Assembly (NCBI GenBank): GCA_948434985.1
Contig: CAOJFV010000010.1
Span: 1 to 37,291, forward strand
Reading direction: 5' to 3'
DNA from: an uncultured Clostridium sp.
Lineage (GTDB): Bacteria; Bacillota; Clostridia; TANB77; CAG-508
DNA length: 37,291 nucleotides
Position numbers and translations under genes: made by a program. Shown here in pieces: positions 24,799 to 33,085 of the stretch. Within the stretch, counting starts at the first letter, position 1, and each line of letters opens with the position of its first letter. The notes below the pieces were generated by a model. The model saw only the letters and a program-made list of their open reading frames with translations, was not told the origin of the DNA and did no database searches.

Positions 24799-24987
24799 TT
24801 ACTTAACTGCTCCACACACCATATCAACTTCTATCGTTACCTTAATTTTATTATTTTTTATTCTTTTAACCTTATTTTTGCCTTTTCTCTCAAAACTAAT
24901 AAAATCCTCAAAAGCAGTAAATTCAACTATTTTGTCTAATTCTTTAGATATAGCACCGAGCAACATTCCACGTGCGTCACAGGAAGT
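24799..24987 (-). pseudogene. open-frame relic of unknown family
   Basis: Sixty-two sense codons without a stop on the minus strand, ending GAVK at 24799. The text DARGMLLGAISKELDKIV, then FTAFEDFISFERKGKNK and KIKVTIEVDMVCGAVK looks like real protein. A TAA interrupts the frame immediately upstream, about where the TATTCATGT site (24991) lies, so the 5' part may have been cut off by recombination there. It ends with its own terminator. An ATG at 24966 has no clear SD. I do not recognise the family. Confidence 0.45.
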
Positions 24988-25010
24988 TTATATTCATGTC
25001 TACGCACTAC
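24985..25010. other. attachment-site-like sequence, outer copy
   Basis: TATTCATGT (24991-24999) followed by CTACGCACTACC. Similar to the sites at 25038 and 33528. It lies 47 bp outside the inner site and may record an earlier integration. Confidence 0.4.
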
Positions 25011-25029
25011 CTTAAATCATACAATATTT

Positions 25030-25058
25030 GGTGCGGGTATTCATGTCTACGATACACA
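25030..25058. other. candidate attachment site next to the recombinase gene
   Basis: Core TATTCATGT at 25038-25046, right arm CTACGATACACACTAC. The recombinase stop codon is only 16 bp away. The right arm is the inverted complement of the left arm GGTAGTGTG at 33518-33526. Confidence 0.5.
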
Positions 25059-25061
25059 CTA

Positions 25062-26834
25062 CTATATATCTGAACATACTTTAATATGAATTTTATCTAT
25101 AATATCTTTTCTCCTGTAACCGTTTTCCAATACATTAAATACTTCAAAAAATACCTTTGCATCCAATTCTGTTATTAATGTTTCATCCATATATGAAATT
25201 CTATTTTCTTTATCTATTGTATTTGTACCTATATTATCAGAATTTAATATAAATTTCAAGGCAAATGGATTTACACTTCCCTCTTTATTGTAATCGCCTA
25301 CAATAATTTCTTTTATCATACATTTAAAAGAATTATCTTCAAACTCGTTAATTAAATCATTATTGTTATTAATGTTTTTTCTCATTGTTTGAACTCTTTC
25401 TTTTACTTTTTCTTCTGATTTTGATGTTGATATTGCTTTTTCTATCTTCTTATCACAGCTTTTTATTTCATCTTCAAATTCTTGTCTTTTCTTTGTGTAT
25501 GTTTCATCATCTATAATTCCATTAAGATTCTTTTCTACTAATTTATCCATTTGTTTTTTGCAATTATCTTTTTTAGCCTTTAAATCTTCTATTGTAGAAT
25601 TTACATTATACTTTGTTAATACTTTTTCTATTTTGTTAAAAAAGCTATCTACTACACTTTTATTGTTTCTTAATAATTCATTATGAACTGTAATAAAGCA
25701 TTGCTGTAAAACTTGCTCTGGTATTCCTCTACTATTTGGACAATTTTCTTTTCCATGTTTAATTGAAGATACACAATTCCAAGCTACTTTTAAATTATCT
25801 TTTTGTCCCCATGTTTTTCTTGAGTATATTCTTCCACAAAAAGCACATTTAATTTTACCACTAAAAGCATATTTATTTTCTAATGTAGCTTGTCTTTCTC
25901 CTAGTTTTGCTCTTGACTTCATTATATCTTGTACCTTATTCCACATTTCTTCTGTTATTATTGCTTCATGATTATTAGTAGTATAATATTGGTCTACCTC
26001 TCCCATGTTAATCATTCTTTTGTGTGAAATTGGATCTACAGTAAATGTTAAACCTTGTATTACATCACCTTTATATTTTACATTTTTTAATATTTTCCTT
26101 ACACTACTATCAGACCATTCTACATTTCCCAATTTTGTTTTTACGCCTAAATCTGTTAGTTCTTTTGATATAATTGTAGCTCCTGCTCCTTGTAAATATC
26201 TATTATAAATGTACCTTACTGTCTTTTTTTCCTCTTCATTTATAGTTATAGAATGATTTTCTCTATCATAATCATACCCTAAACAACCATTAAATCCAAT
26301 TAGTTCTCCTCTTTCCATTTTGGCTTTAAAACCTAATTTTACGTGATTAGATATATTTTCACTTTCTTGTTGTGCTACTGAACTTAGTATTGTTAATACA
26401 AATTCGCTAGACATTTCTAAAGTATTTATATTTTCTTCAACAAAATATACCGCTATATTTCTTTCTTTTAACATTCTAACATATTTTAAAGTATCTACTG
26501 TATTTCTTGCAAATCTTGATATTGACTTTGTAATTATCATATCAAATTTTCCAGCAAGTGCATCATTTATCATTCTCATAAAATCACTTCTTTTATAGTC
26601 TAATGTACCACTAATAGCTTCATCTGCATACATATCAACATATATCCAATCTGGATTTTCTTTTATTTTTGATTTAAAGAATAATAACTGTGATTCATAA
26701 CTATTTTTTTGCTCTTCATCATCTGTACTTACTCTAGCATAAGCTGTTACTCTTAGTAATCTATTAACAACACCTCCATTCCTTCTATCAATTCTTCCAT
26801 CGACTTTTTTTATTACTTTTACTTTAGCACCCAT
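25062..26834 (-). CDS. large serine recombinase
   Basis: Integrase/excisionase of the resolvase-invertase fold, 590 aa. Catalytic domain: RVTAYARVSTDDEEQKNSYE (Ser36 nucleophile, Arg34), DEAISGT, ITKSISRFARN. Then the recombinase domain, a zinc ribbon (CAFCG near residue 330, then Cys at NCVSS and NCPN) and a coiled coil (KKDNCKKQMDKLVEK). Start at 26834, not 26849, because the SD GGAGG lies between them. Likely the enzyme that integrated the surrounding island; the gene abuts a candidate attachment site. No excision-directionality factor is evident, though the 39-aa gene at 26915-27034 is a candidate. All motifs intact. Confidence 0.92.
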   Translation of the reverse strand: MGAKVKVIKKVDGRIDRRNGGVVNRLLRVTAYARVSTDDEEQKNSYESQLLFFKSKIKENPDWIYVDMYADEAISGTLDYKRSDFMRMINDALAGKFDMIITKSISRFARNTVDTLKYVRMLKERNIAVYFVEENINTLEMSSEFVLTILSSVAQQESENISNHVKLGFKAKMERGELIGFNGCLGYDYDRENHSITINEEEKKTVRYIYNRYLQGAGATIISKELTDLGVKTKLGNVEWSDSSVRKILKNVKYKGDVIQGLTFTVDPISHKRMINMGEVDQYYTTNNHEAIITEEMWNKVQDIMKSRAKLGERQATLENKYAFSGKIKCAFCGRIYSRKTWGQKDNLKVAWNCVSSIKHGKENCPNSRGIPEQVLQQCFITVHNELLRNNKSVVDSFFNKIEKVLTKYNVNSTIEDLKAKKDNCKKQMDKLVEKNLNGIIDDETYTKKRQEFEDEIKSCDKKIEKAISTSKSEEKVKERVQTMRKNINNNNDLINEFEDNSFKCMIKEIIVGDYNKEGSVNPFALKFILNSDNIGTNTIDKENRISYMDETLITELDAKVFFEVFNVLENGYRRKDIIDKIHIKVCSDI

Positions 26835-26914
26835 ATGTTCAACCTCCATATAGTACTTGCTACATCATATATTTTATACTGTTTTTATCAATGAATCAAT
26901 TTCAAAAAAAATTT

Positions 26915-27034
26915 TTATAATATCTTCTTTAAGTGTTCATATTCCTTAGCTTTAAGCAGTTTTTGCTTATATAAAAAATTCACTAAATACATCTCTGTAC
27001 TTTTTATTAATACTTTGTTAATGTTTTCCTTCAT
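26915..27034 (-). CDS. small protein upstream of the recombinase, 39 aa
   Basis: Starts at the ATG at 27034 after SD AGAGGAGATG. The protein is one charged helix (MKENINKVLIKSTEMYLVNF, then KQKLLKAKEYEHLKKIL). Short helical proteins of this kind are common just upstream of clostridial serine recombinases, where the family resembles SHOCT-like sequences. Same direction as the recombinase, 80 bp ahead of its start. Could be a directionality or accessory factor; unproven. Confidence 0.6.
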   Translation of the reverse strand: MKENINKVLIKSTEMYLVNFLYKQKLLKAKEYEHLKKIL

Positions 27035-27091
27035 TTTTTCATCTCCTCTTATATGACTGTAACAAGCATTTTAATGTTTATTCTGCAAAAT

Positions 27092-27127
27092 AAATAAGTG
27101 AAAGAGCTTTAACTCCCTCACTTATTT
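27092..27127. terminator. hairpin after the RT-Fic hairpin array
   Basis: AAATAAGTGA (27092-27101) and TCACTTATTT (27118-27127) are exact complements; both sides have A or T tracts, so it may terminate in either direction. It separates the Fic unit from the 39-aa gene. Confidence 0.6.
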
Positions 27128-27195
27128 GCTCACTAAAGTCAATTTTGTCCTCCCCTATTTTTTAAATTTTTTTATTTTTTTAAATTCAAAAATCC

Positions 27196-27315
27196 ATAGG
27201 ACGAATTTTTTTAATTTTTCGTCTTATGGATTTTTATAGGACGAATTTTTTTAATTTTTCGTCCTATAGATTTTTATAAGTCAATTTTTTTGACTTTTTC
27301 GTCTTATAAATTTTA
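27196..27315. repeat. three tandem 40-bp hairpin units
   Basis: Units 27196-27235, 27236-27275 and 27276-27315 repeat exactly every 40 bp. Units 1 and 2 share 38 of 40 bases; each carries ATAGGACGAA pairing with TTCGTC(C/T)TAT. Unit 3 is diverged, can fold as AAGTCAA/TTGACTT, and contains the fic stop codon. Each has a T-rich loop. They could be redundant terminators or a repeated structured RNA at the 3' end of the RT-Fic message. Confidence 0.8.
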
Positions 27316-28449
27316 TTTTAAAAATAAATCTATATAATTTTGAAAAGCAAATACTTGATTTCTACTATATCCTGTTGTTTCTACTATTATATTATTTTCT
27401 AATAAAACATTTACTGTATCTTTTAATGTTGATGGTTTTATATCAGTTATTTCCATTAGTTTTTTTCTATTTATTATTGGTTCATTATACAGAACTTCAA
27501 TTACTTTCTTTGCATTTTCTGCTTTAACTGGTAAATCTATTATAGCTTTGTCCATATCCATTGTTAGTTCAACTACTTTTCTAAATTTTTCTTTTGCTGT
27601 TTTTGATGTTTCTATAACTGCTTCTAAGAAAAATTTAATCCAACTTATTATATCATTATGTGTTCTTACCCTTGTAAGCATATCATAGTATATATCTTTA
27701 TTTCTTTCTATATAGTCAGAAATGTATAAGCAAGATTTATCTAGCATTCCTTTGCTTTGTATATATAATGGTATAAGTAATCTACCAATTCTACCATTAC
27801 CATCTAGAAATGGATGTATTGATTCAAATTGATAATGTAAAATGGCAATTTTTATTAAATCTGGTGTGTCTATTTCTTCATTGTTTATAAATTTTTCAAA
27901 ATCAGATAGGCATTGTGCAATTTCTGTATGTGGTGGTGGAACATATACTGCTGTGCTTGGCATACTGCCTCCAATCCAATTCTGTGATGTTCTAAATTCT
28001 CCTGGTGTTTTATATTCTCCTCTAACTCCTTGCATTAATATCTTATGTATTTCTCTTATTAATCTAGTACATACTGGAAAACCTTCTTTTATTCTTTCTA
28101 CTCCATAATTTGTAGCTTTTACATAATTTTGCACTTCTTCCCAGTCATCTCTTTTCTCTGGATTAATATCTGTAACATCTAATAAATCTTCTTCTACAGT
28201 TGTTCTTGTTCCTTCTATTCTACTAGACTTATTAGCCTCAATTTTTACATGCATTTTAATATATAAATCTACATTTGGTATTAACAAAGAATATGCATTT
28301 AGTTCTCCAATTTGTCTATTTGCTTCAGCTAATAGTTTGTCCAATTTTGTGTCATCCCATCCCCAGTTATAATTTATTTTACTAGGAATAAATGCTTTGT
28401 AGTCATTCATTTTTATGTATTCGCCTGATTTGTATTCTTCTAATTTCAT
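27313..28449 (-). CDS. Fic-family protein (probable AMP transferase) with C-terminal winged helix
   Basis: Fic proteins transfer AMP, or rarely other groups, from nucleotides to target proteins. 378 aa. The inhibitory helix motif (S/T)xxxE(G/N) is present as SSRIEG (Ser75, Glu79, Gly80) in the N-terminal class position; the Fic motif HPFLDGNGRIGR is at 212-223 with His212 intact; a C-terminal winged helix (KLMEITDIKPSTLKDTVNVL) could bind DNA. The complete inhibitory motif predicts a normally silent enzyme. Gene begins 37 bp after the reverse transcriptase gene, same strand, SD AGAGGTG, no terminator between: one transcript. That pairing is unusual. Confidence 0.9.
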   Translation of the reverse strand: MKLEEYKSGEYIKMNDYKAFIPSKINYNWGWDDTKLDKLLAEANRQIGELNAYSLLIPNVDLYIKMHVKIEANKSSRIEGTRTTVEEDLLDVTDINPEKRDDWEEVQNYVKATNYGVERIKEGFPVCTRLIREIHKILMQGVRGEYKTPGEFRTSQNWIGGSMPSTAVYVPPPHTEIAQCLSDFEKFINNEEIDTPDLIKIAILHYQFESIHPFLDGNGRIGRLLIPLYIQSKGMLDKSCLYISDYIERNKDIYYDMLTRVRTHNDIISWIKFFLEAVIETSKTAKEKFRKVVELTMDMDKAIIDLPVKAENAKKVIEVLYNEPIINRKKLMEITDIKPSTLKDTVNVLLENNIIVETTGYSRNQVFAFQNYIDLFLK

Positions 28450-28486
28450 CTTGTAACACCTCTTTTCTTTATCTATAATTCGTTAT

Positions 28487-30061
28487 TTACTTTTCTATTG
28501 AATCTTTTATTATTATTTGTTCTAAAAAATCATCGGTTATAATACTATTTAACCATTTTTTTCTTTCATCAATAGGTAATACTCTAGCTCCATATAAAAC
28601 TGCTCGTCTATCTGATCTTCCTAAATTTTCAAACTCAGTTTTGTATTCTCTAATCCATGATATCTTATTATTCTTTACAGCAAATAATACATAATTTGCT
28701 GTTTCCTTAGATTCCTTTATAAATTTTATAACATTTGCATTATTATTAAATATAGTAGTATTAGCAAAATAGTAACTCCAACAATATTTAAAGTAAGGTA
28801 TTTCTCTAAATTCAGAATTTAGTATAATTTGTTGTATCTTTTCGCAATATTTTTCATCTTCTTTATTTCTCGTAACACTTAATAAATATAATATTACATC
28901 TCGTATTATAGGCATACATATATCAAAATTATCTAAAACATCCCATAGCAAATTTCTTATTCTTAAATTTTTAGCTCTTCTTATTATATATTTTAATACA
29001 GAAATATCTTGATTTTCCTTTTTCAATTCTTCGACAAATACTTCTTTTAATACTTCTACTTTTATTTTTAGTTGCTCGTCTCTTTTTAATTCTTTAATAT
29101 CAATAATTTCTTTTTCTGGCAATGTAATATCGATAAAATCATATGGGTTAGAATTATCATATAATTCTTCTATTTCTCTCATTTTTTCTTCATATATTTC
29201 TTCACTTAGTGCTTTAAGTTTTTCAAATATTTTCTCTTTTTCTATTTTATTAAAATCACTAATAAATCTATTTGTATATTCCTCTGATGTATATATTTTT
29301 GTTTTACTGTTATTTATTGACAATCTATGATTATTAAACAAATATCTTGTTAAATTATTAAGAGCATTTTGAAGTATATTTCTATCATTTGCAAATAGTA
29401 ATATATCATCAACATATCTTGTATGTTCAATTCCCATATCTACAATAAATTCATCTATATCTATCATAATTGCCTCTCCTAAAATCGCACTAACTTGTGG
29501 ACCTATTGGAATTCCTTTTGAAGTATTTGTATTAATATTCGATAGAAAATTCTCTAGTTGTTTGGCTAATTTACTATCTTTGGTACAAGTATCTATAATA
29601 TTTTCAATTCTATGCAAATATATTTGATTGTAAAAATCAGATATATCAGTTTTTAAAACATATCTATTTCTTTTAGCTAAATTTATAGCTGCATCATTAT
29701 AATTATTAAATGCCCCATTATCTTTATATAATTGTCCCTCTTTGTTTATATCAATTCTATATGAACATGCAATATTTTCATTTGCCCTATTAATTTCTAT
29801 TTTTTCTGCAACAGCAAATGTCATTGCAACATATTGAATAGCATTAATTGGATCTAATCTTTGAACTATTCTATATCCCTCTTGAGGTTTCTTTACACAA
29901 TACGTTTGAACACAATGTGGCTTTTCTTTTTGTATTTTTTCTTTTATTTCCTCCCAGTATTTAAATAAAATATCAAATTCAAAAGATCTAAAGAAAAAAT
30001 CCGTTGCTCCATATTTCTTTATATGATTTTTAGCCAATTCTAGTTCTCTTTCCTTTATCAT
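28487..30061 (-). CDS. unknown-group/abortive-infection-like reverse transcriptase
   Basis: 524 aa. Palm motifs: KTDISDFYNQIYLHRIE (motif A, catalytic Asp139), GIPIGPQVSAILGE (183-196), and YVDD (216-219, both Asp). The rest, about 240-524, is helical, with a conserved-looking RSDRRAVLYGARVLPIDERKKWL tail, a layout shared with AbiA/AbiK/DRT enzymes that give phage resistance. It lacks a group II intron maturase domain and there is no retron RNA upstream (only 48 bp to the preceding gene). SD GGAG seven bases before the ATG. Next comes fic. Likely anti-phage, but the exact class cannot be set by eye. Confidence 0.85.
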   Translation of the reverse strand: MIKERELELAKNHIKKYGATDFFFRSFEFDILFKYWEEIKEKIQKEKPHCVQTYCVKKPQEGYRIVQRLDPINAIQYVAMTFAVAEKIEINRANENIACSYRIDINKEGQLYKDNGAFNNYNDAAINLAKRNRYVLKTDISDFYNQIYLHRIENIIDTCTKDSKLAKQLENFLSNINTNTSKGIPIGPQVSAILGEAIMIDIDEFIVDMGIEHTRYVDDILLFANDRNILQNALNNLTRYLFNNHRLSINNSKTKIYTSEEYTNRFISDFNKIEKEKIFEKLKALSEEIYEEKMREIEELYDNSNPYDFIDITLPEKEIIDIKELKRDEQLKIKVEVLKEVFVEELKKENQDISVLKYIIRRAKNLRIRNLLWDVLDNFDICMPIIRDVILYLLSVTRNKEDEKYCEKIQQIILNSEFREIPYFKYCWSYYFANTTIFNNNANVIKFIKESKETANYVLFAVKNNKISWIREYKTEFENLGRSDRRAVLYGARVLPIDERKKWLNSIITDDFLEQIIIKDSIEK

Positions 30062-30109
30062 TTAATTACTCCATTCTATTATATATTTATAATTAAGATT
30101 ATCACATTG

Positions 30110-31477
30110 TTATTTTTCAAATGTAACTACTTTAATGTTGCATAATCCTCTTAATCCCCATTTTCCACGAGTTCTTCCTAAACCTGATTTCTTAACTCCA
30201 CCAAATGGATTATAAGGTGCAGAATATGCTAAATTATTGCAAGCAACCATTCCAGTTTTTAATTCTTTACTTATTTTTTCAAAATCTTCTTTATTTGTAG
30301 TAAATATATATCCACCTAAACCATAAATAGTATCATTTGCAAGTTCAATTGCTTCTTCTATTGTTTTAAAGCTAACAATAGGTAATATTGGTCCAAATAC
30401 TTCCTCTTTCCATACTTGCATATCTTTTGTAATATTTGTTAAAATTGTTGGTTCAAAATAATTTTCTTTTTCTTCTGGTTGTTTTCCACCACAAACAATA
30501 TTCGCACCTTTGTTTACTGCATCATTAAGTTGTTCTAATAAAGTATTCATTTGCTTTGCATTTACAAGAGGACCTATTGTTGTATTTCTATCAAGTGGTT
30601 CTCCTATAACTTGTGATTCAGCAATATTTTTAAGTTTTTCTACAACTTCATCAAATATACTTTCGTGAACAATTAACCTTTTTAATGCATGACATAATTG
30701 CCCACTATTTGAAAATTTCTTTTTAAATATACCTTCAATAACATTATCAATATCTGCATCTTCACATACAATTCCTGGTGCAGAACCTCCTAATTCCATA
30801 AGAATTGGAATCATTTTATTTGCTGCTACTTTATATAGATATTCTCCTGTTTTTGTATTTCCTGTAAAACAAATCATTTCAATATCTTGTTCTACTAAAA
30901 AACTTCCTATTTCTTTTCCTCCAAATACAAATTGCCATACTCCCTTTGGTAATCCTAAGTTATTCAATAGTTCTTCTAAAAATTTATAAAGAAGTGGTAA
31001 ATTAGGATCTGGTTTACTAATTACAACATTACCAACAATTAGATTTTGAAAAGCTATTGCACAGCATAATGAAAACGGATAATTAAATGGTGAAATTGCT
31101 ACAATTATACCTTTTGGTTCATAAAAAATTTTTTGTATTTCTTTATCACTTTCAAATGTAATCTCTGGAGCAATACAATTCTTTGCATTTTCTAAATCCC
31201 ATTTTATATTTTTTAATGTTGACTTTATTTCGTTTTCTGATTGAACAATTGGTTTGCCCATTTCTAATGATATTAAATTCGTAATTTTATCTGTATTTTC
31301 TTCAAATTTGTTATATATTTCTTTTAGCACTTCAATTCTTTTATCTATCTCCAAATTAGCCCATTTACTTTGCACAGATTTTGCCAAATTTACTTTTTCT
31401 ATAACTTCTTCCTTTGTATTTTCTTCGATTTCTCCCAATATTTCATTATTGCTCGGGTTTATAGAAATTATTTTCAT
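30110..31477 (-). CDS. NAD(P)-dependent aldehyde dehydrogenase
   Basis: 455 aa. ISPFNYPFSLCCAIAFQNLIVGN and ISKPDPNLP are the nucleotide-binding and Lys motifs, ICFTGNTKTGEYL is the Rossmann turn, MELGGSAPGIV carries the catalytic Glu, and SNSGQLCHALKR the catalytic Cys. Closest by feel to succinate-semialdehyde or lactaldehyde dehydrogenases; the substrate is not certain. SD AAGGGGTG. It lies 48 bp ahead of the reverse transcriptase with no terminator seen, and follows the SDR gene by 29 bp, so the RT-Fic pair may be carried on a metabolic transcript. Confidence 0.88.
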   Translation of the reverse strand: MKIISINPSNNEILGEIEENTKEEVIEKVNLAKSVQSKWANLEIDKRIEVLKEIYNKFEENTDKITNLISLEMGKPIVQSENEIKSTLKNIKWDLENAKNCIAPEITFESDKEIQKIFYEPKGIIVAISPFNYPFSLCCAIAFQNLIVGNVVISKPDPNLPLLYKFLEELLNNLGLPKGVWQFVFGGKEIGSFLVEQDIEMICFTGNTKTGEYLYKVAANKMIPILMELGGSAPGIVCEDADIDNVIEGIFKKKFSNSGQLCHALKRLIVHESIFDEVVEKLKNIAESQVIGEPLDRNTTIGPLVNAKQMNTLLEQLNDAVNKGANIVCGGKQPEEKENYFEPTILTNITKDMQVWKEEVFGPILPIVSFKTIEEAIELANDTIYGLGGYIFTTNKEDFEKISKELKTGMVACNNLAYSAPYNPFGGVKKSGLGRTRGKWGLRGLCNIKVVTFEK

Positions 31478-31506
31478 ATCTTTACACCCCTTTTTACCTT
31501 TCTTTC

Positions 31507-32178
31507 CTAAACAACTTTCCTATTTATTGTTATTTCACTTACCTCAATCATTTTAGGTAATTTTAATATATGTATCATTAAGTCTGCAATGTCTGCTGGA
31601 TTCATCCATTCTTCTGGATGTTCTATTTCTTTTCCTGTCCATTTTGTATGCATTCTAGTATTCATTCCACCTACATTAAATTGTATCACACGACAATTAT
31701 ATTTTTTTAATTCTAATTGTAAATTATAGCTTGTTCCACGAATTGCCCATTTTGAAGTTGTATATGCAATTTGGTCTGTATAACCTGCTTTTGTTCCAAT
31801 AGTTGAACCTACATTTAAAATATCTGCTTGACTTTCTTTTATTAAAGTTATTAATTGTGTAACTAAATAAATAGGTGCTAGTACATTTACTTTCATTAAA
31901 TCCTCTAATACATCATAAGTGACTTCTTCTAGTTTTTGTACTCCTGGTAAACCCGCACAATTTATTACTGCATCTATTTTCTTATATTTTTCCTTAATAA
32001 TATTACAAGTAGCTTCTATTGATTTTTCATCAGTTAAATCTGTTTTAATAAAATCACATTCATAATTAGGTTTTGTTCTGCATAATGCAATTATATTTAT
32101 ATCTTTTTCTTTTAAACACTTTAAAGCAAATTCTTTTCCTAATCCATCACTTGCCCCTGTTAAAATAATATTTTTCAT
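31507..32178 (-). CDS. short-chain dehydrogenase/reductase
   Basis: 223 aa, classical SDR. TGASDGLGKE binds the cofactor, NCAGLPG is the second motif, and the catalytic Ser, Tyr and Lys are in NVGSTIGTK and AYTTSKWA (YTTSK). Probably an NAD(P)H-dependent carbonyl reductase. SD AGGA. Nine bases after the Nudix gene and 29 before the ALDH gene: an operon that may process an alcohol, aldehyde and acid series; the compound is unknown. Confidence 0.87.
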   Translation of the reverse strand: MKNIILTGASDGLGKEFALKCLKEKDINIIALCRTKPNYECDFIKTDLTDEKSIEATCNIIKEKYKKIDAVINCAGLPGVQKLEEVTYDVLEDLMKVNVLAPIYLVTQLITLIKESQADILNVGSTIGTKAGYTDQIAYTTSKWAIRGTSYNLQLELKKYNCRVIQFNVGGMNTRMHTKWTGKEIEHPEEWMNPADIADLMIHILKLPKMIEVSEITINRKVV

Positions 32179-32187
32179 TGTATTTTC

Positions 32188-32691
32188 CTACTTTCTTATC
32201 ATAAAATCTTTAATAATATCTCTAACATATTCCCATCTATTTTCCATAAATTGATTATGAGCAAATAATTCTTCTATTTCTTTATAAGTTGCCCATTTAA
32301 CTTCACATACTTCCTCTTCTTGCATAGCAATATCTTTTAAATCAACATCTTGTTTTATCAAATATGTATCTAACCATACGGTTCCTGTTTTATATTGCTT
32401 TACTAACTTGATTTCTTTCATATTTAAGCTAATACCAAGTTCTTCTTTTGTTTCTCTTTCAATTGTTTCTAAACTCGTTTCTCCTTTTATAACGCTTCCA
32501 CCTGTCATCGCCCATACACTTGGTGAATTTTTCTTTTGAGGAGAACGTTTTTGTATTAAAATTTTATTTTGTGAATTTATTATCCACACATCTGCACCTT
32601 GATGATAAAATCCCTCTGGCACTATTCCTTTATTCATTATTCTTCCTGTCTTATTTCCTTTTTCATCTAATATATCCCATACTTCTTCCAT
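32188..32691 (-). CDS. Nudix hydrolase, IPP-isomerase-like subgroup
   Basis: 167 aa. The Nudix box GGSVIKGETSLETIERETKE followed by ELGI fits GX5EX7REUXEEXGU. The start EVWDILDEKGNKTGRIMNKG is close to the protein at 5006-5539, and the two are paralogues. Sits first in the SDR-ALDH group, nine bases before the SDR gene. Substrate unknown; a house-cleaning or sugar-nucleotide role is possible. Confidence 0.85.
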   Translation of the reverse strand: MEEVWDILDEKGNKTGRIMNKGIVPEGFYHQGADVWIINSQNKILIQKRSPQKKNSPSVWAMTGGSVIKGETSLETIERETKEELGISLNMKEIKLVKQYKTGTVWLDTYLIKQDVDLKDIAMQEEEVCEVKWATYKEIEELFAHNQFMENRWEYVRDIIKDFMIRK

Positions 32692-32740
32692 TACATACTT
32701 CTCCTAACTATTTTGACTAGTTAATTTTTATAATAAAAAA

Positions 32741-33085
32741 CTATTCCTCTATCAATTTATGTTGTTCTGGATACCAAGCTGGTGTACAAGGCATAGCAAT
32801 TGTACATTTTCCATCCCAATAATATACTTCACCTTTATCAATTAAAATTACATCGCCCTTATTAAATTCAATTACTTTATCTTTTTTATTTAATGTTCCT
32901 TTTCCTTCTATAACATAGATTAGTTCTTTGCATTCTTCATTTACACAATATCCCTTGTCTGGATATCTTCCATTTATAATTGCTGTAGAAAAATTAATAT
33001 CTACATCATCTAATGGATATTCCAATCCTATACATCTATCACTATTTGAAAACTCCTGTGCTTGTTCTAGTTTTACTAACTTCAT
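32741..33085 (-). CDS. single-domain cupin protein
   Basis: 114 aa, one cupin barrel. The second half shows the cupin motif pattern IEGKGTLNKKDKVIEFNKGD with VILIDKG and YYWDGKC; the first metal-binding motif is reduced to ECKELIYVIEG, with Glu and few His, so metal binding is doubtful. Perhaps a small-molecule sensor or isomerase. SD GGAGGG precedes the ATG. Same direction as the downstream Nudix gene (49-bp gap), probably one operon. Confidence 0.8.
   Translation of the reverse strand: MKLVKLEQAQEFSNSDRCIGLEYPLDDVDINFSTAIINGRYPDKGYCVNEECKELIYVIEGKGTLNKKDKVIEFNKGDVILIDKGEVYYWDGKCTIAMPCTPAWYPEQHKLIEE

Noticed and set aside
30062..30109. Retron-type msr/msd RNA next to the reverse transcriptase
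   Set aside because: Only 48 bp separate the RT from the ALDH gene upstream, with no paired structure or priming G.
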